In this document: positions 18,004 to 25,697 of the stretch, piece by piece | Layout of the letters: each line of letters begins with the position of its first letter | Numbering within the stretch: the first letter of the stretch is position 1 | From: QQUD01 sp039029915 | GTDB taxonomy: Bacteria > Chloroflexota > Anaerolineae > Promineifilales > Promineifilaceae | DNA: 40,061 bases | Assembly (NCBI GenBank): GCA_039029915.1 | Contig: JBCCFD010000012.1 | Span: 1-40,061, forward strand | Direction: 5' to 3' | Position numbers and translations under genes: made by a program | The notes under the pieces: model-generated | Seen by the model: the letters and a program-made list of their open reading frames with translations, nothing else | The model's database searches: none | Told to the model about the DNA's origin: nothing

Positions 18004-18968
18004 TTCTAGCCATTTTAGATCACCATCATGGCGCGATTCAATCTGCGTCTTTGGAAATGTTAACGGCCGCTCGCGGGTTAGCAGAAACATTGGGCATTGA
18101 GCTTGAAGCGGTTGCCATTGGTGAAGGAGCTGAAGCTTGTGTGGAAACGGCCGTTTCCTACGGCGCGAGCACTGTTCATCTCATCGAACACGACCAGCTT
18201 GATCGTTACGCGCCCGAAGCGTGGGCGCGTTCTGTGGCTCAACTCAGCGAAGATAGTAGTCCAGAAGCAATATTGGGCGTTGGCACCGAGCGGGGCAATG
18301 AGGTTATGGCCCATTTAGCCGCCGTTATGGATGCACCACTGGCGGCTAACTGTATGGAAATCACACCGGGTGACGAAACTTATTTTGTGACCCGCGTTCG
18401 CTGGGGTGGCAGCCTGCTTGAAGAGGCAAATTTGTCTGGCGACCCTAAGCTGCTAACAGTGGCGGCCCACGTCCTGTCGGCAGCGCCTGCGGATAGCCCA
18501 CCCGCTGCAAACACCTCTATTTTTTCACCCGAGCTTGATGAAAAAGCGTTTCGGGTACGCGTTAAAGAGTTAGTCAAACCCGAAACCGACAAAGTCTCCC
18601 TAACCGATGCTAAAATTATTATCGGTGGAGGCCGTGGTGTTGGTAGCTCAGAAGGGTTTGAACCATTAGAAGAATTGGCCGCCTTAACGGGTGGTGCTAT
18701 TGGCTGTTCGCGAGCCGTCACAAATCACGGTTGGCGGCCACATGCCGACCAAATTGGCCAGACGGGCGGGCGGGTCGCTCCCGATTTGTATATTGCTTGC
18801 GGTATCAGCGGTGCCATCCAGCATATGGCAGGTTGCAAAGGCTCAAAAGTTATCTTAGCCATCAACACCGACCCCGACGCCTCTATTTTGGGCAAAGCCA
18901 ACTATGCCGTTATTGGTGATTTACACGAAGTTATTCCCGCTATTAGTGAAGCACTTCGGAATTCATAA
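18000..18968 (+). CDS. etfA: Electron transfer flavoprotein, alpha subunit
   Basis: 322 residues. The C-terminal FAD domain is diagnostic: G-G-G-R-G-V-G-S-S-E-G-F, then G-A-I-G-C-S-R-A-V-T, Q-I-G-Q-T-G, and Y-I-A-C-G-I-S-G-A-I-Q-H near the FAD adenine, with N-T-D-P-D-A at the end. Size and order match standard ETF alpha. It is translationally coupled to the beta subunit through an ATGA overlap. The W-R-P-H-A-D-Q-I-G-Q-T-G stretch has no bifurcation-type extension, so this is probably a conventional one-electron carrier rather than an electron-bifurcating ETF. A 225-bp gap with a possible new promoter follows before the activator gene. Confidence 0.9.
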   Translation: MILAILDHHHGAIQSASLEMLTAARGLAETLGIELEAVAIGEGAEACVETAVSYGASTVHLIEHDQLDRYAPEAWARSVAQLSEDSSPEAILGVGTERGNEVMAHLAAVMDAPLAANCMEITPGDETYFVTRVRWGGSLLEEANLSGDPKLLTVAAHVLSAAPADSPPAANTSIFSPELDEKAFRVRVKELVKPETDKVSLTDAKIIIGGGRGVGSSEGFEPLEELAALTGGAIGCSRAVTNHGWRPHADQIGQTGGRVAPDLYIACGISGAIQHMAGCKGSKVILAINTDPDASILGKANYAVIGDLHEVIPAISEALRNS

Positions 18969-19029
18969 CTGATTTAGAAATGACTCTGGATTATTCGTCT
19001 GATTAAAAACTCGTCGATATAATTCAAAA

Positions 19030-19069
19030 TTGTCTCACAAGCTAATACACGTCTCGCCTGATGAGACAA
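19030..19069. promoter_or_regulatory. Inverted repeat in the leader of the activator gene
   Basis: TTGTCTCA (19030-19037) and TGAGACAA (19062-19069) are perfect inverse complements separated by 24 bases. They lie within the 225-bp gap between ETF alpha and the corrinoid activator. It may be a binding site or an mRNA stem. No U-tract follows. Confidence 0.35.
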
Positions 19070-19193
19070 AACAGGGATGAATTTGGGCATTTTTGTCACA
19101 TGAAAGGGGCATAAAATTTGGACAGCCCATACAGTGTAGCTTTAAGATTGCAATGCTAAAATTTGCCTCCTGTGAAAGCAGAGGTTGATCGTT

Positions 19194-21242
19194 ATGTCTG
19201 AAGAATCATCAGAGAAAAGCAATTTGGTGCTGTTCATGCCCTCGGGCAGGAGAGGCATCATTGAACAAGGCAAAACCGTTCTTGAGGCAGCCCGTCAGGT
19301 GGGTGTTGAGATCGAAAGTATTTGCGGTGGGGTTATGAGCTGTAACAAATGCCGCGTTCAATTAGAAGCTGGTCATTTTGATAAACACGGCATTACTTCA
19401 GATGAAAGCCATCTCACACCGGCCAGCGATGAAGAAATGGCGCTCCTAGAAAGACTAAAAAGCACAGACTGCCGCTTATCCTGTCAAGCTGAAATTCAAG
19501 GAGACGTCCTAATCTTCGTTCCTGAAGAAAGCCGCGCCCAAAAGCAGGTTATTCGCAAATCAGCCACCGACAGAGTTATCGATATTAAACCGGCCGTACG
19601 CCAATATTATGTTGAAGTTGAGCGAGCTGAGCTTGGTGAGCATCGCGGAGATTGGGGTCGTCTTCAGGCATCGCTTAAATCCAAATGGGGCCTTGAAAAC
19701 CTAACGATCGACGTTCATGTTTTGCACTACCTGCAAGAAACGCTCCGCAAGGAAAGCTGGTGTGTTACCGTGACGATTTGGCACGATCGAGAAGTGATTG
19801 ATGTGAAGCCGGGGTATCAAGAAGGGGCTTATGGCTTAGCTGTTGACATCGGTAGTACAACAATTGCTGGTCACCTATGCGATTTACGTACCGGCGACGT
19901 ACTCGCTACGGAGTCCATCATGAATCCTCAGATCACCTATGGTGAGGATTTGATGAGTCGCGTTTCATTTGCAATGACAAATAATGATGGCCTCAGGAAG
20001 ATGCATACGGCCGTTATTCGAGCCCTCAACAAACTGGCTCAATCAGCCGCCCGTTCTGTTGGATTACAGCCTGACGATATTTACGAGGCCGTTTTTGCAG
20101 GCAACACCACGATGGTACACATTTTGCTCAATATTAACCCAATTGAGCTTGGCGGGGCTCCTTTTGCTCTCGCCAACCGGGATTCAATGGACATCAAAGC
20201 GCGCGATTTAGGCTTGCGCTTCCACAAAAACAGTAATATTCACATTCTACCGGCTGAGGCTGGGCACGTCGGGGCAGACAATGTGGCCGCCCTTATTGCG
20301 GAAGCACCCTACAATCAAGATGAAATGCTGCTGATGGTCGATGTGGGCACCAATGCTGAAATTGCCTTAGGCAACAAAACCCAAATGATGAGTGCCTCTA
20401 GCCCAACGGGCCCTGCCTTTGAAGGCGCCCAAATTGAACACGGCATGCGTGCAGCCCCCGGCGCCATCGAACGGGTCCGTATTTCTAAGGAAACAAAGAA
20501 AGCCAGCTTCCGAGTAATTGGTGAAGAAACATGGTCAGCAGATTGGCAGATTGGTATCGATGTCTCCCCGGAAGATCAACCTGCTTATCTGGCAACAGGG
20601 ATTTGTGGTTCTGGTATTATTGAAGTCGTCGCTGAGATGTTCTTGGCTGACATTTTGAATCCAGACGGCCGTTTTAATCCTGATCTCAAAAGTGACCGCG
20701 TCCGCTGGAACGGCCGTAAAGGGGAATATATTCTCGCCACTGAAAAAGAAACCTCCAACGGTCAAGTTATTATTGTGACCCAAGATGATGTCCGTAACAT
20801 CCAACTCGCCAAAGCGGCGCTTTACGCTGGGGCAAAGCTCCTCATGAATCGCATGGGGGTGCAAACGGTTGATAAAATAGTCATGGCTGGCGCATTCGGC
20901 AGCTATATCGACCCAAAATATGCTATGATTTTAGGGCTCATTCCCGATTGTGACCTTGATAAGGTAAGCGCAGTGGGGAATGCGGCTGGCGATGGTGCCA
21001 GGATTGCGCTACTTAATAAAACAAAACGACTTGAAGCCCAAAAGATTGCCACATGGGTTACTTATGTGGAAACGGCCGTTGATCCGGAGTTTCAAAATGA
21101 GTTCGTAGGTGCTATCCACCTACCCCACGCCACTGATAATTTCCCGCATTTAAATGGCATTTTGCCAGAGAAAAAAGTCTCAGACAGTCAATCAGGACGT
21201 TCGACACGTCGTCGGCGTCGAAATCGCGCAAGGAGTCAATGA
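19194..21242 (+). CDS. RACo-type reductive activator of corrinoid protein ([2Fe-2S] ferredoxin plus ASKHA ATPase domain)
   Basis: 682 residues from the ATG at 19194, which has AGAGG at the right distance; an in-frame TTG lies at 19185. The N-terminal 100 residues are a plant-type ferredoxin domain with C-G-G-V-M-S-C-N-K-C (C-x5-C-x2-C) and a fourth cysteine in R-L-S-C-Q. A linker follows, and from about residue 210 an acetate/sugar-kinase-Hsp70-actin fold: V-D-I-G-S-T-T-I-A-G, V-D-V-G-T-N-A-E-I, G-I-C-G-S-G-I-I-E and G-A-F-G-S-Y-I-D. This is the architecture of RACo, which uses ATP to re-reduce cob(II)alamin to cob(I)alamin. RamA instead carries C-terminal [4Fe-4S] clusters. The last 15 residues are an arginine run (T-R-R-R-R-R-N-R-A-R). 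The corrinoid protein gene begins one base after its stop. Confidence 0.85.
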   Translation: MSEESSEKSNLVLFMPSGRRGIIEQGKTVLEAARQVGVEIESICGGVMSCNKCRVQLEAGHFDKHGITSDESHLTPASDEEMALLERLKSTDCRLSCQAEIQGDVLIFVPEESRAQKQVIRKSATDRVIDIKPAVRQYYVEVERAELGEHRGDWGRLQASLKSKWGLENLTIDVHVLHYLQETLRKESWCVTVTIWHDREVIDVKPGYQEGAYGLAVDIGSTTIAGHLCDLRTGDVLATESIMNPQITYGEDLMSRVSFAMTNNDGLRKMHTAVIRALNKLAQSAARSVGLQPDDIYEAVFAGNTTMVHILLNINPIELGGAPFALANRDSMDIKARDLGLRFHKNSNIHILPAEAGHVGADNVAALIAEAPYNQDEMLLMVDVGTNAEIALGNKTQMMSASSPTGPAFEGAQIEHGMRAAPGAIERVRISKETKKASFRVIGEETWSADWQIGIDVSPEDQPAYLATGICGSGIIEVVAEMFLADILNPDGRFNPDLKSDRVRWNGRKGEYILATEKETSNGQVIIVTQDDVRNIQLAKAALYAGAKLLMNRMGVQTVDKIVMAGAFGSYIDPKYAMILGLIPDCDLDKVSAVGNAAGDGARIALLNKTKRLEAQKIATWVTYVETAVDPEFQNEFVGAIHLPHATDNFPHLNGILPEKKVSDSQSGRSTRRRRRNRARSQ

Positions 21243-21243
21243 T

Positions 21244-21936
21244 ATGAGCGACGAAGAGGAAATCATCCTTTCGGAACTAGATATTAAAGAGTTATATGAA
21301 CTAATGGGCGAAGACCTTTATGATGGTCTTGCTGAAGAGGTTGTCGAGGAGGTCAATGAAGCGCTTGGTCGTGGGAAAACCCCTTATGAGGTCTTGACTC
21401 AAGGACTGGTTGCTGGAATGGACATCGTTGGTGTCGACTTCCGTGACGGTATTTTGTTTGTGCCTGAGGTTTTAATGGCGGCAAAGGCGATGAAAGCAGG
21501 CATGGCTATTTTACGGCCGTTGCTGGCTGAAACCGGCGCACCCAAAATCGGCAAAATGGTGATTGGTACTGTTAAAGGCGATATTCACGACATCGGCAAA
21601 AATCTCGTCTCCATGATGATGGAAGGGGCTGGGTTTGAAGTCATTAACATTGGCATCAATAACTCAGTTGAAGATTTTATGGAAGCTGTTGATGAACACG
21701 ATCCAGAAATCATCGGTATGAGTGCCCTACTCACCACAACCATGCCTTACATGCGAGTCGTGATTAACCATCTTAAAGAAAAAGGGCGTCGTCAAGATTA
21801 CATCGTCCTTGTCGGCGGCGCACCGCTTAACGAAGCCTTTGCCGAAGATATTGAAGCTGACGCATACTGTCGAGACGCAGCGGTTGCGGTTGACACCGCC
21901 AAAAAGCTGGTCGCTATCAAGCAAGGGAATATGTAA
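21244..21936 (+). CDS. Corrinoid (B12-binding) methyl-carrier protein, MttC/MtgC type
   Basis: 230 residues from the ATG at 21244, preceded by AAGGAG inside the previous gene. A helical cap domain (about 1-95) leads to a Rossmann-like B12 domain. That domain has the cobalt-ligating D-x-H-x-x-G motif at 113-118 (His115), S-A-L-L-T-T-T-M and V-G-G-A-P. It shuttles the methyl group from the MttB-like enzyme to the pterin methyltransferase. The first 40 residues hold about 16 Asp/Glu and one Lys, more acidic than the rest of the protein and opposite in charge to the tails of its partner enzymes. It is probably co-translated with the activator. Confidence 0.9.
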   Translation: MSDEEEIILSELDIKELYELMGEDLYDGLAEEVVEEVNEALGRGKTPYEVLTQGLVAGMDIVGVDFRDGILFVPEVLMAAKAMKAGMAILRPLLAETGAPKIGKMVIGTVKGDIHDIGKNLVSMMMEGAGFEVINIGINNSVEDFMEAVDEHDPEIIGMSALLTTTMPYMRVVINHLKEKGRRQDYIVLVGGAPLNEAFAEDIEADAYCRDAAVAVDTAKKLVAIKQGNM

Positions 21937-21982
21937 AAGGGATTGCTTATCACGTCTGTATGGCTGAACATCAAATCCCTTT
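21936..21982 (+). terminator. Stem-loop after the corrinoid protein gene
   Basis: AAAGGGATT (21936-21944) pairs with AATCCCTTT (21974-21982) over 29 bases, starting at the stop codon. A run of A rather than T follows, so it may stabilise the 3' end rather than terminate. Confidence 0.4.
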
Positions 21983-22004
21983 GTAAAAAAGTCGAAGAGA
22001 ACGA

Positions 22005-22024
22005 GGAGAGATCCCCATCTCTCC
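22005..22024 (+). terminator. Compact hairpin, possible terminator
   Basis: GGAGAGAT (22005-22012) and ATCTCTCC (22017-22024) form a perfect eight-pair stem with a CCCC loop, followed by CTTTAC. The T-tract is short, so efficiency is uncertain. It lies about 70 bases after the corrinoid protein gene. Confidence 0.5.
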
Positions 22025-22087
22025 CTTTACACCCACAAAATAGTTCCTACTGCGTGCGATAGACTCTTAACAGGTCCCCATCGCAAA

Positions 22088-22195
22088 GTGGAAAGCACAT
22101 GAAGATATTACGCTGGTTGCCAAAATACCCGCGGCTTTTTCAACTTGCCTATAGGTCGAATTTTGGGTAGAGGTGTGTGCATTTTAGCTTTCCAC
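22088..22195 (+). ncRNA. Candidate structured leader RNA with nested stems (unclassified)
   Basis: Outer arms GTGGAAAGC (22088-22096) and GCTTTCCAC (22187-22195) are perfect complements. Inside them CCAAAAT (22120-22126) and ATTTTGG (22160-22166) are also perfect complements. The nesting, over 108 bases in a non-coding region between two cobalamin/folate enzymes, could be a regulatory RNA. It could equally be chance pairing or a decayed mobile element. It matches no riboswitch class I know. Confidence 0.25.
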
Positions 22196-22449
22196 ATGGA
22201 AAAAATGGTGCCAGTTCTTATTAAAGAAGCTGGGCGCAACTCGGTTGGCCTAGCCAACTCATAAAACAGAAGCTGATTTTAGGGATATAATGGTGTCGCA
22301 ATAAGTAATAGTGGTACAAAAATTAGGAGTTTGCACATTACTTAGCGCCCTCATTAAAAATACACCCTTTCAGTCTGAGCCGAACTGGCTCACTTAAAAT
22401 CTTTTAAAAATTTACTTTCCCAACCTTCGTTCGGAAATTTGGAGGCTTT

Positions 22450-23352
22450 ATGGAAACTGTCATCAGTTCCAAAACAAAAACTGTAAAAATTGGTTATGAT
22501 CAACCGTTTGTCATGATCGGTGAGCGGATAAATCCAACCGGTCGTAAACTGCTTGCCCGTGAGATGGCAGCCGACAACTATGACCGCGTTGTCAAAGATG
22601 CGTTAGCTCAGGTTGAAGCTGGTGCACAAATGCTTGACGTTAATGCTGGGATTCCCTTAGCTGATGAACCCGCCATTTTGGCCAAAGCGATTCAAATCGT
22701 TCAGGGCGTTACCGATGTCCCTATTTCAATTGACTCATCCATCGTAGAGGCCCTGGCTAGAGGGCTGGAAGTCTATGAAGGAAAGCCCCTTGTGAACTCG
22801 GTCACGGGTGAAGAAGAGCGGCTTGAATCTGTTTTGCCGCTTGTGAAAAAGTATAATGCGGCCGTCATTGGCATTTCAAATGATGAAACGGGTATTTCCG
22901 AAGACCCTGATGTGCGTTTCGCCGTCGCCAAAAAGATTGTGGAACGGGCCATGGACTACGGCATCCCCAGGGAAGATGTTGTGATTGACCCACTAGTTAT
23001 GCCGATTGGCGCGATGCGGTATGCAGGTCGCCAAGCCTTTGCCATTATTCATCGCTGCTTATCTGAACTAAAAGTAAACACAACCTGTGGCGCAAGCAAT
23101 ATTTCATTTGGTCTTCCTGCTCGTGGCCCATTGAATGCACACTTTTTATCGATGGCCATCTCGAACGGACTTACCTCAGCAATCACAAACCCTATCGAAC
23201 ATGAAATTAGCCAAGCGGTGCTCGTCGCTGATGTCATGATGGGTAACGATGAAAATTGCCTCACTTGGATTAAAAAGAATCGTAAACCTGAAGAAGGAGC
23301 CGCTGAGGGTGGCGGACGTCAACGACGTTCTGGTCGCCGTCGTCGCGGATAA
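22450..23352 (+). CDS. Methyltetrahydrofolate:corrinoid methyltransferase (pterin-binding, MtgA/AcsE type)
   Basis: 300 residues forming a pterin-binding TIM barrel: I-G-E-R-I-N-P-T-G-R-K near residue 22, then A-Q-M-L-D-V-N-A-G (D and N contact the pterin), I-S-I-D-S-S, N-S-V-T-G-E, G-I-S-N-D-E-T-G and G-A-S-N-I-S-F-G-L-P. This fits the 260-300 residue methyl-THF:corrinoid methyltransferases (AcsE of the acetyl-CoA pathway, MtgA of betaine demethylation). No CoFeSP or acetyl-CoA synthase genes occur here, so MtgA is the better match. TTGGAGG lies about six bases before the ATG. The last 25 residues, after K-K-N-R-K-P, are Gly/Arg-rich and end in R-R-S-G-R-R-R-R-G, outside the barrel. It works as methyl acceptor from the corrinoid protein, giving 5-methyl-THF. 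Confidence 0.88.
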   Translation: METVISSKTKTVKIGYDQPFVMIGERINPTGRKLLAREMAADNYDRVVKDALAQVEAGAQMLDVNAGIPLADEPAILAKAIQIVQGVTDVPISIDSSIVEALARGLEVYEGKPLVNSVTGEEERLESVLPLVKKYNAAVIGISNDETGISEDPDVRFAVAKKIVERAMDYGIPREDVVIDPLVMPIGAMRYAGRQAFAIIHRCLSELKVNTTCGASNISFGLPARGPLNAHFLSMAISNGLTSAITNPIEHEISQAVLVADVMMGNDENCLTWIKKNRKPEEGAAEGGGRQRRSGRRRRG

Positions 23353-23361
23353 TATTTTTTG

Positions 23362-23391
23362 TTGTAATTTTTACGGCCGTAAAAATTACAA
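23362..23391. repeat. 30-bp perfect palindrome centred on ACGGCCGT
   Basis: Every base from 23362 to 23391 is matched by its complement about the centre between 23376 and 23377. The core is TTTTTACGGCCGTAAAAA, flanked by TTGTAA and TTACAA. It lies ten bases after the methyltransferase stop. No U-tract follows on either strand, so a standard terminator is unlikely. Confidence 0.85.
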
Positions 23392-23402
23392 AAGTTATGC
23401 TA

Positions 23403-23449
23403 AGTGACCGTCTAAAAATAAATTCGCTTTTTAAAAGGCTTAGGTCACT
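23403..23449. promoter_or_regulatory. Inverted repeat upstream of formate-THF ligase
   Basis: AGTGACC (23403-23409) and GGTCACT (23443-23449) are perfect inverse complements with a 33-base spacer, about 66 bases before the ligase start. It may be a binding site or leader stem. Confidence 0.3.
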
Positions 23450-23514
23450 GGAAGTGCAGCCATCATTTCCATAAATTATTGATGGATGCTCACTAATCAT
23501 AAGGAGAGGACAGG

Positions 23515-25413
23515 ATGCCACACAAATTGGAGAACTTACTTAATCCAGTACCTAGTGATATTGAGATTGCTCAGGCGGCTACACCATTGCCCATCACGCA
23601 AATAGCCGAAGAAGCGGGCTTAGAGCCTAGCGAACTTGAGCCATACGGAGATACAAAGGCTAAGGTCAAGCTATCCGTTTTAAAGCGGTTAGCCAATCAG
23701 CCCAATGGCAAGTATGTCGATATCACCGCCATCACGCCTACCCCGCTAGGTGAAGGAAAAACAACCACTACCGTTGGATTGAGTCAGGCGATTGGTGCTC
23801 ATCTCAATAAGAAAGTGATCACCTGCATTCGCCAGCCATCTCAAGGGCCAACCTTTGGAATTAAGGGGGGTGCTGCTGGCGGCGGTTACTCACAAATTAT
23901 TCCTATGGAAGAGTTCAATCTCCACATGACGGGTGATATTCACGCGATTACGGCGGCCAACAACCTGTTAGCCGCCGCTATTGATACGCGCTATTTCCAC
24001 GAATCACGTCAATCTGATGAAGCGCTGTTCCGTCGCATGTGTCCTCGCAAAAAAGACGGCTCACGCGGTTTTGCGCCCGTCATGCTGCGCCGACTCAAAA
24101 AGCTAGGTATCGATAAAACCAATCCGGATGATTTGACGGAGGAAGAGATCAGCCACTTTGCGCGCTTGGATATTGATCCAGATACCATCACCTGGCGTCG
24201 CGTTGTTGACATCAATGATCGCTACCTGCGCAATATTACCGTTGGTCAAGGGCCGAAAGAAAAAGGCATTACGCGAGAGACTGGCTTTGATATTACCGTG
24301 GCTTCCGAAATTATGGCGATTTTGGCATTAACCACAAGCTTAGCCGATATGCGCGAACGATTAGGGGCAATGGTTGTGGCTCAAAGCAAGGCAGGTGATG
24401 CCATCACGGCCGATGACATTGGCATTGGTGGGGCACTAACCGTTCTAATGCGTGACGCGATTAAGCCAACTTTGATGCAAACGTTAGAAGGCACACCAGC
24501 CTTTGTCCACGCTGGGCCCTTTGCCAACATCGCTCACGGCAACAGCTCCATTATTGCTGACCAAATCGCCCTCAAATTAGTTGGGGAAGATGGGTACGTA
24601 CTCACTGAATCTGGCTTCGGGGCGGATATTGGTATGGAGAAGTTCTTCAATATCAAATGTCGCTACAGTGGCTTGGTGCCAAACTGTGTTGTCCTCGTGG
24701 CAACAATCCGCGCCTTGAAAATGCACGGTGGTGGTCCTACCGTAAAAGCAGGTCAACCGTTAGACCCTGCCTACACCGACGAAAACCTCGAACTCCTTGA
24801 AGCAGGGTGCACCAACCTACGCGCCCATATCAAAAACGCTACCAGCTACGGCATTCCTGTTGTGGTCGCTGTTAACCGCTTCCATACTGACACAGATAAT
24901 GAAGTTGAGGTCGTCAAAAAAGCGGCTTTGGATGCAGGGGCAGAAGATGCCGTCATGAGCAATCACTGGGCAGAAGGCGGACTGGGTTCCAAAGCACTTG
25001 GTGAAGCTGTCATTAAAGCGTGCGAAAAGCCAAATAACTTTGATTTCTTATATGACTTGAACTTAAGCATCAAGGAAAAAATCGAAATTATTGCCAAAAA
25101 TATGTACAGTGCGGCTGATGTTGAATATTCTGAGCTAGCTGAAAAGCAAATCGCCGATTACACGCGACTCGGTTTTGACAATCTGCCAATCTGCATGGCG
25201 AAGACGCACCTGAGCATCAGTCATGACCCCAATCTGAAAGGGGCACCGTCTGGCTTCACTGTCCCAATTCGTGAGATTCGAGCCAGCGTTGGGGCAGGTT
25301 TCCTTTACCCACTCGTTGGTCAAATGAGCACGATGCCCGGCTTGCCCACCCGCCCTGCTTACTACGATATTGATATTGATCAAGAAACGGGTCGGATTGT
25401 GGGGATGTTCTAG
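23515..25413 (+). CDS. fhs: Formate-tetrahydrofolate ligase
   Basis: 632 residues. The ATP site T-P-T-P-L-G-E-G-K-T-T-T-T lies near residues 74-86. Other signature pieces are R-Q-P-S-Q-G-P-T-F-G-I-K-G-G-A-A-G-G-G-Y, F-N-L-H-M-T-G-D-I-H-A-I, and T-V-R/K-A-L-K-M-H-G-G type motifs later in the chain. It is longer than the Moorella-type enzyme (about 557) and resembles the longer form seen in C1-THF synthases. It interconverts formate plus THF plus ATP with 10-formyl-THF. In a methyl-oxidising setting it may run toward formate and ATP. AAGGAGAGG lies upstream of the ATG. Methylene-THF dehydrogenase/cyclohydrolase and reductase are absent from the window. Only one CGGCCG occurs in the gene. Confidence 0.95.
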   Translation: MPHKLENLLNPVPSDIEIAQAATPLPITQIAEEAGLEPSELEPYGDTKAKVKLSVLKRLANQPNGKYVDITAITPTPLGEGKTTTTVGLSQAIGAHLNKKVITCIRQPSQGPTFGIKGGAAGGGYSQIIPMEEFNLHMTGDIHAITAANNLLAAAIDTRYFHESRQSDEALFRRMCPRKKDGSRGFAPVMLRRLKKLGIDKTNPDDLTEEEISHFARLDIDPDTITWRRVVDINDRYLRNITVGQGPKEKGITRETGFDITVASEIMAILALTTSLADMRERLGAMVVAQSKAGDAITADDIGIGGALTVLMRDAIKPTLMQTLEGTPAFVHAGPFANIAHGNSSIIADQIALKLVGEDGYVLTESGFGADIGMEKFFNIKCRYSGLVPNCVVLVATIRALKMHGGGPTVKAGQPLDPAYTDENLELLEAGCTNLRAHIKNATSYGIPVVVAVNRFHTDTDNEVEVVKKAALDAGAEDAVMSNHWAEGGLGSKALGEAVIKACEKPNNFDFLYDLNLSIKEKIEIIAKNMYSAADVEYSELAEKQIADYTRLGFDNLPICMAKTHLSISHDPNLKGAPSGFTVPIREIRASVGAGFLYPLVGQMSTMPGLPTRPAYYDIDIDQETGRIVGMF

Positions 25414-25427
25414 GATTAGAAAATAGA

Positions 25428-25530
25428 TAGTTGGTAATTGGGTTTTGATTACCGGTTATTGGTTATTGATTAGTAATTGGGTAATTGGTAATTGAATTTT
25501 TGGTTACTAGTTATTGGTTATTGGTTATTT
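25428..25530 (+). repeat. Degenerate short-repeat tract (GGTAATTG/GGTTATTG)
   Basis: About a dozen imperfect copies of a 7-8 base unit, such as GGTAATTG, GGTTATTG and GATTAGTAATTG, lie head to tail directly after the ligase gene. The strand is almost free of C. Such tracts expand and shrink by slippage. A milder TTAGTG-rich version occurs after the dehydrogenase gene (about 17156-17215). Confidence 0.6.
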
Positions 25531-25532
25531 TG

Positions 25533-25566
25533 AAAGGATAGTGCTTTTTGTGCTATCCTTTTTTTG
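25533..25566 (+). terminator. Rho-independent terminator of the one-carbon cluster
   Basis: AAAGGATAGTGC (25533-25544) pairs with GTGCTATCCTTT (25550-25561) around a TTTTT loop, using two G-U pairs, and runs into a T-tract through about 25565. The A-run before the stem lets it work weakly from the opposite side too. Confidence 0.85.
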
Positions 25567-25697
25567 TTGGTTTGGGTTAATACGAGGATAACGGCCGTTT
25601 TACACACATTCAAGTAGCAGCATAGCGTGCTGTGTCCTAATTAGCAAAGTGCTTACATCCAAATATTTTTTCCTTATTTCAAACGTTGGGAACGGAG

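Larger units (their letters stand above)
21937..22449. other. 513-bp intergenic region between corrinoid protein and pterin methyltransferase
   Basis: No credible gene is visible. It holds several perfect inverted repeats: stems at 21936-21982 and 22005-22024, TGCGAT/ATCGCA at 22055-22085, nested arms at 22088-22195, GTTGGC/GCCAAC near 22242-22256, and TGAGCC/GGCTCA at 22376-22392. A TATAAT hexamer lies at 22286-22291. It probably contains a transcription end and a new start with a structured leader. I could not match it to a cobalamin, THF, SAM or glycine riboswitch consensus. Confidence 0.6.

Noticed and set aside
19194..21242. RamA-type activator
   Set aside because: RamA has C-terminal [4Fe-4S] clusters; this protein has an N-terminal [2Fe-2S] site and an arginine-rich C-terminus, so RACo type fits better.
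21154..21243. N-terminal extension of the corrinoid protein inside the activator gene
   Set aside because: The frame is open, but the real start at 21244 has AAGGAG and matches the family start.
22005..22449. Cobalamin, THF, SAM or glycine riboswitch
   Set aside because: I searched by eye for the conserved boxes and found none in the right order; only unclassified stems can be supported.
23362..23391. Rho-independent terminator at the 30-bp palindrome
   Set aside because: There is no U-tract after the stem on either strand.
22450..25413. Part of an acetyl-CoA (Wood-Ljungdahl) cluster
   Set aside because: Formate-THF ligase and a methyl-THF:corrinoid methyltransferase occur there too, but no CO dehydrogenase, acetyl-CoA synthase or CoFeSP gene is present, and betaine-type genes are.
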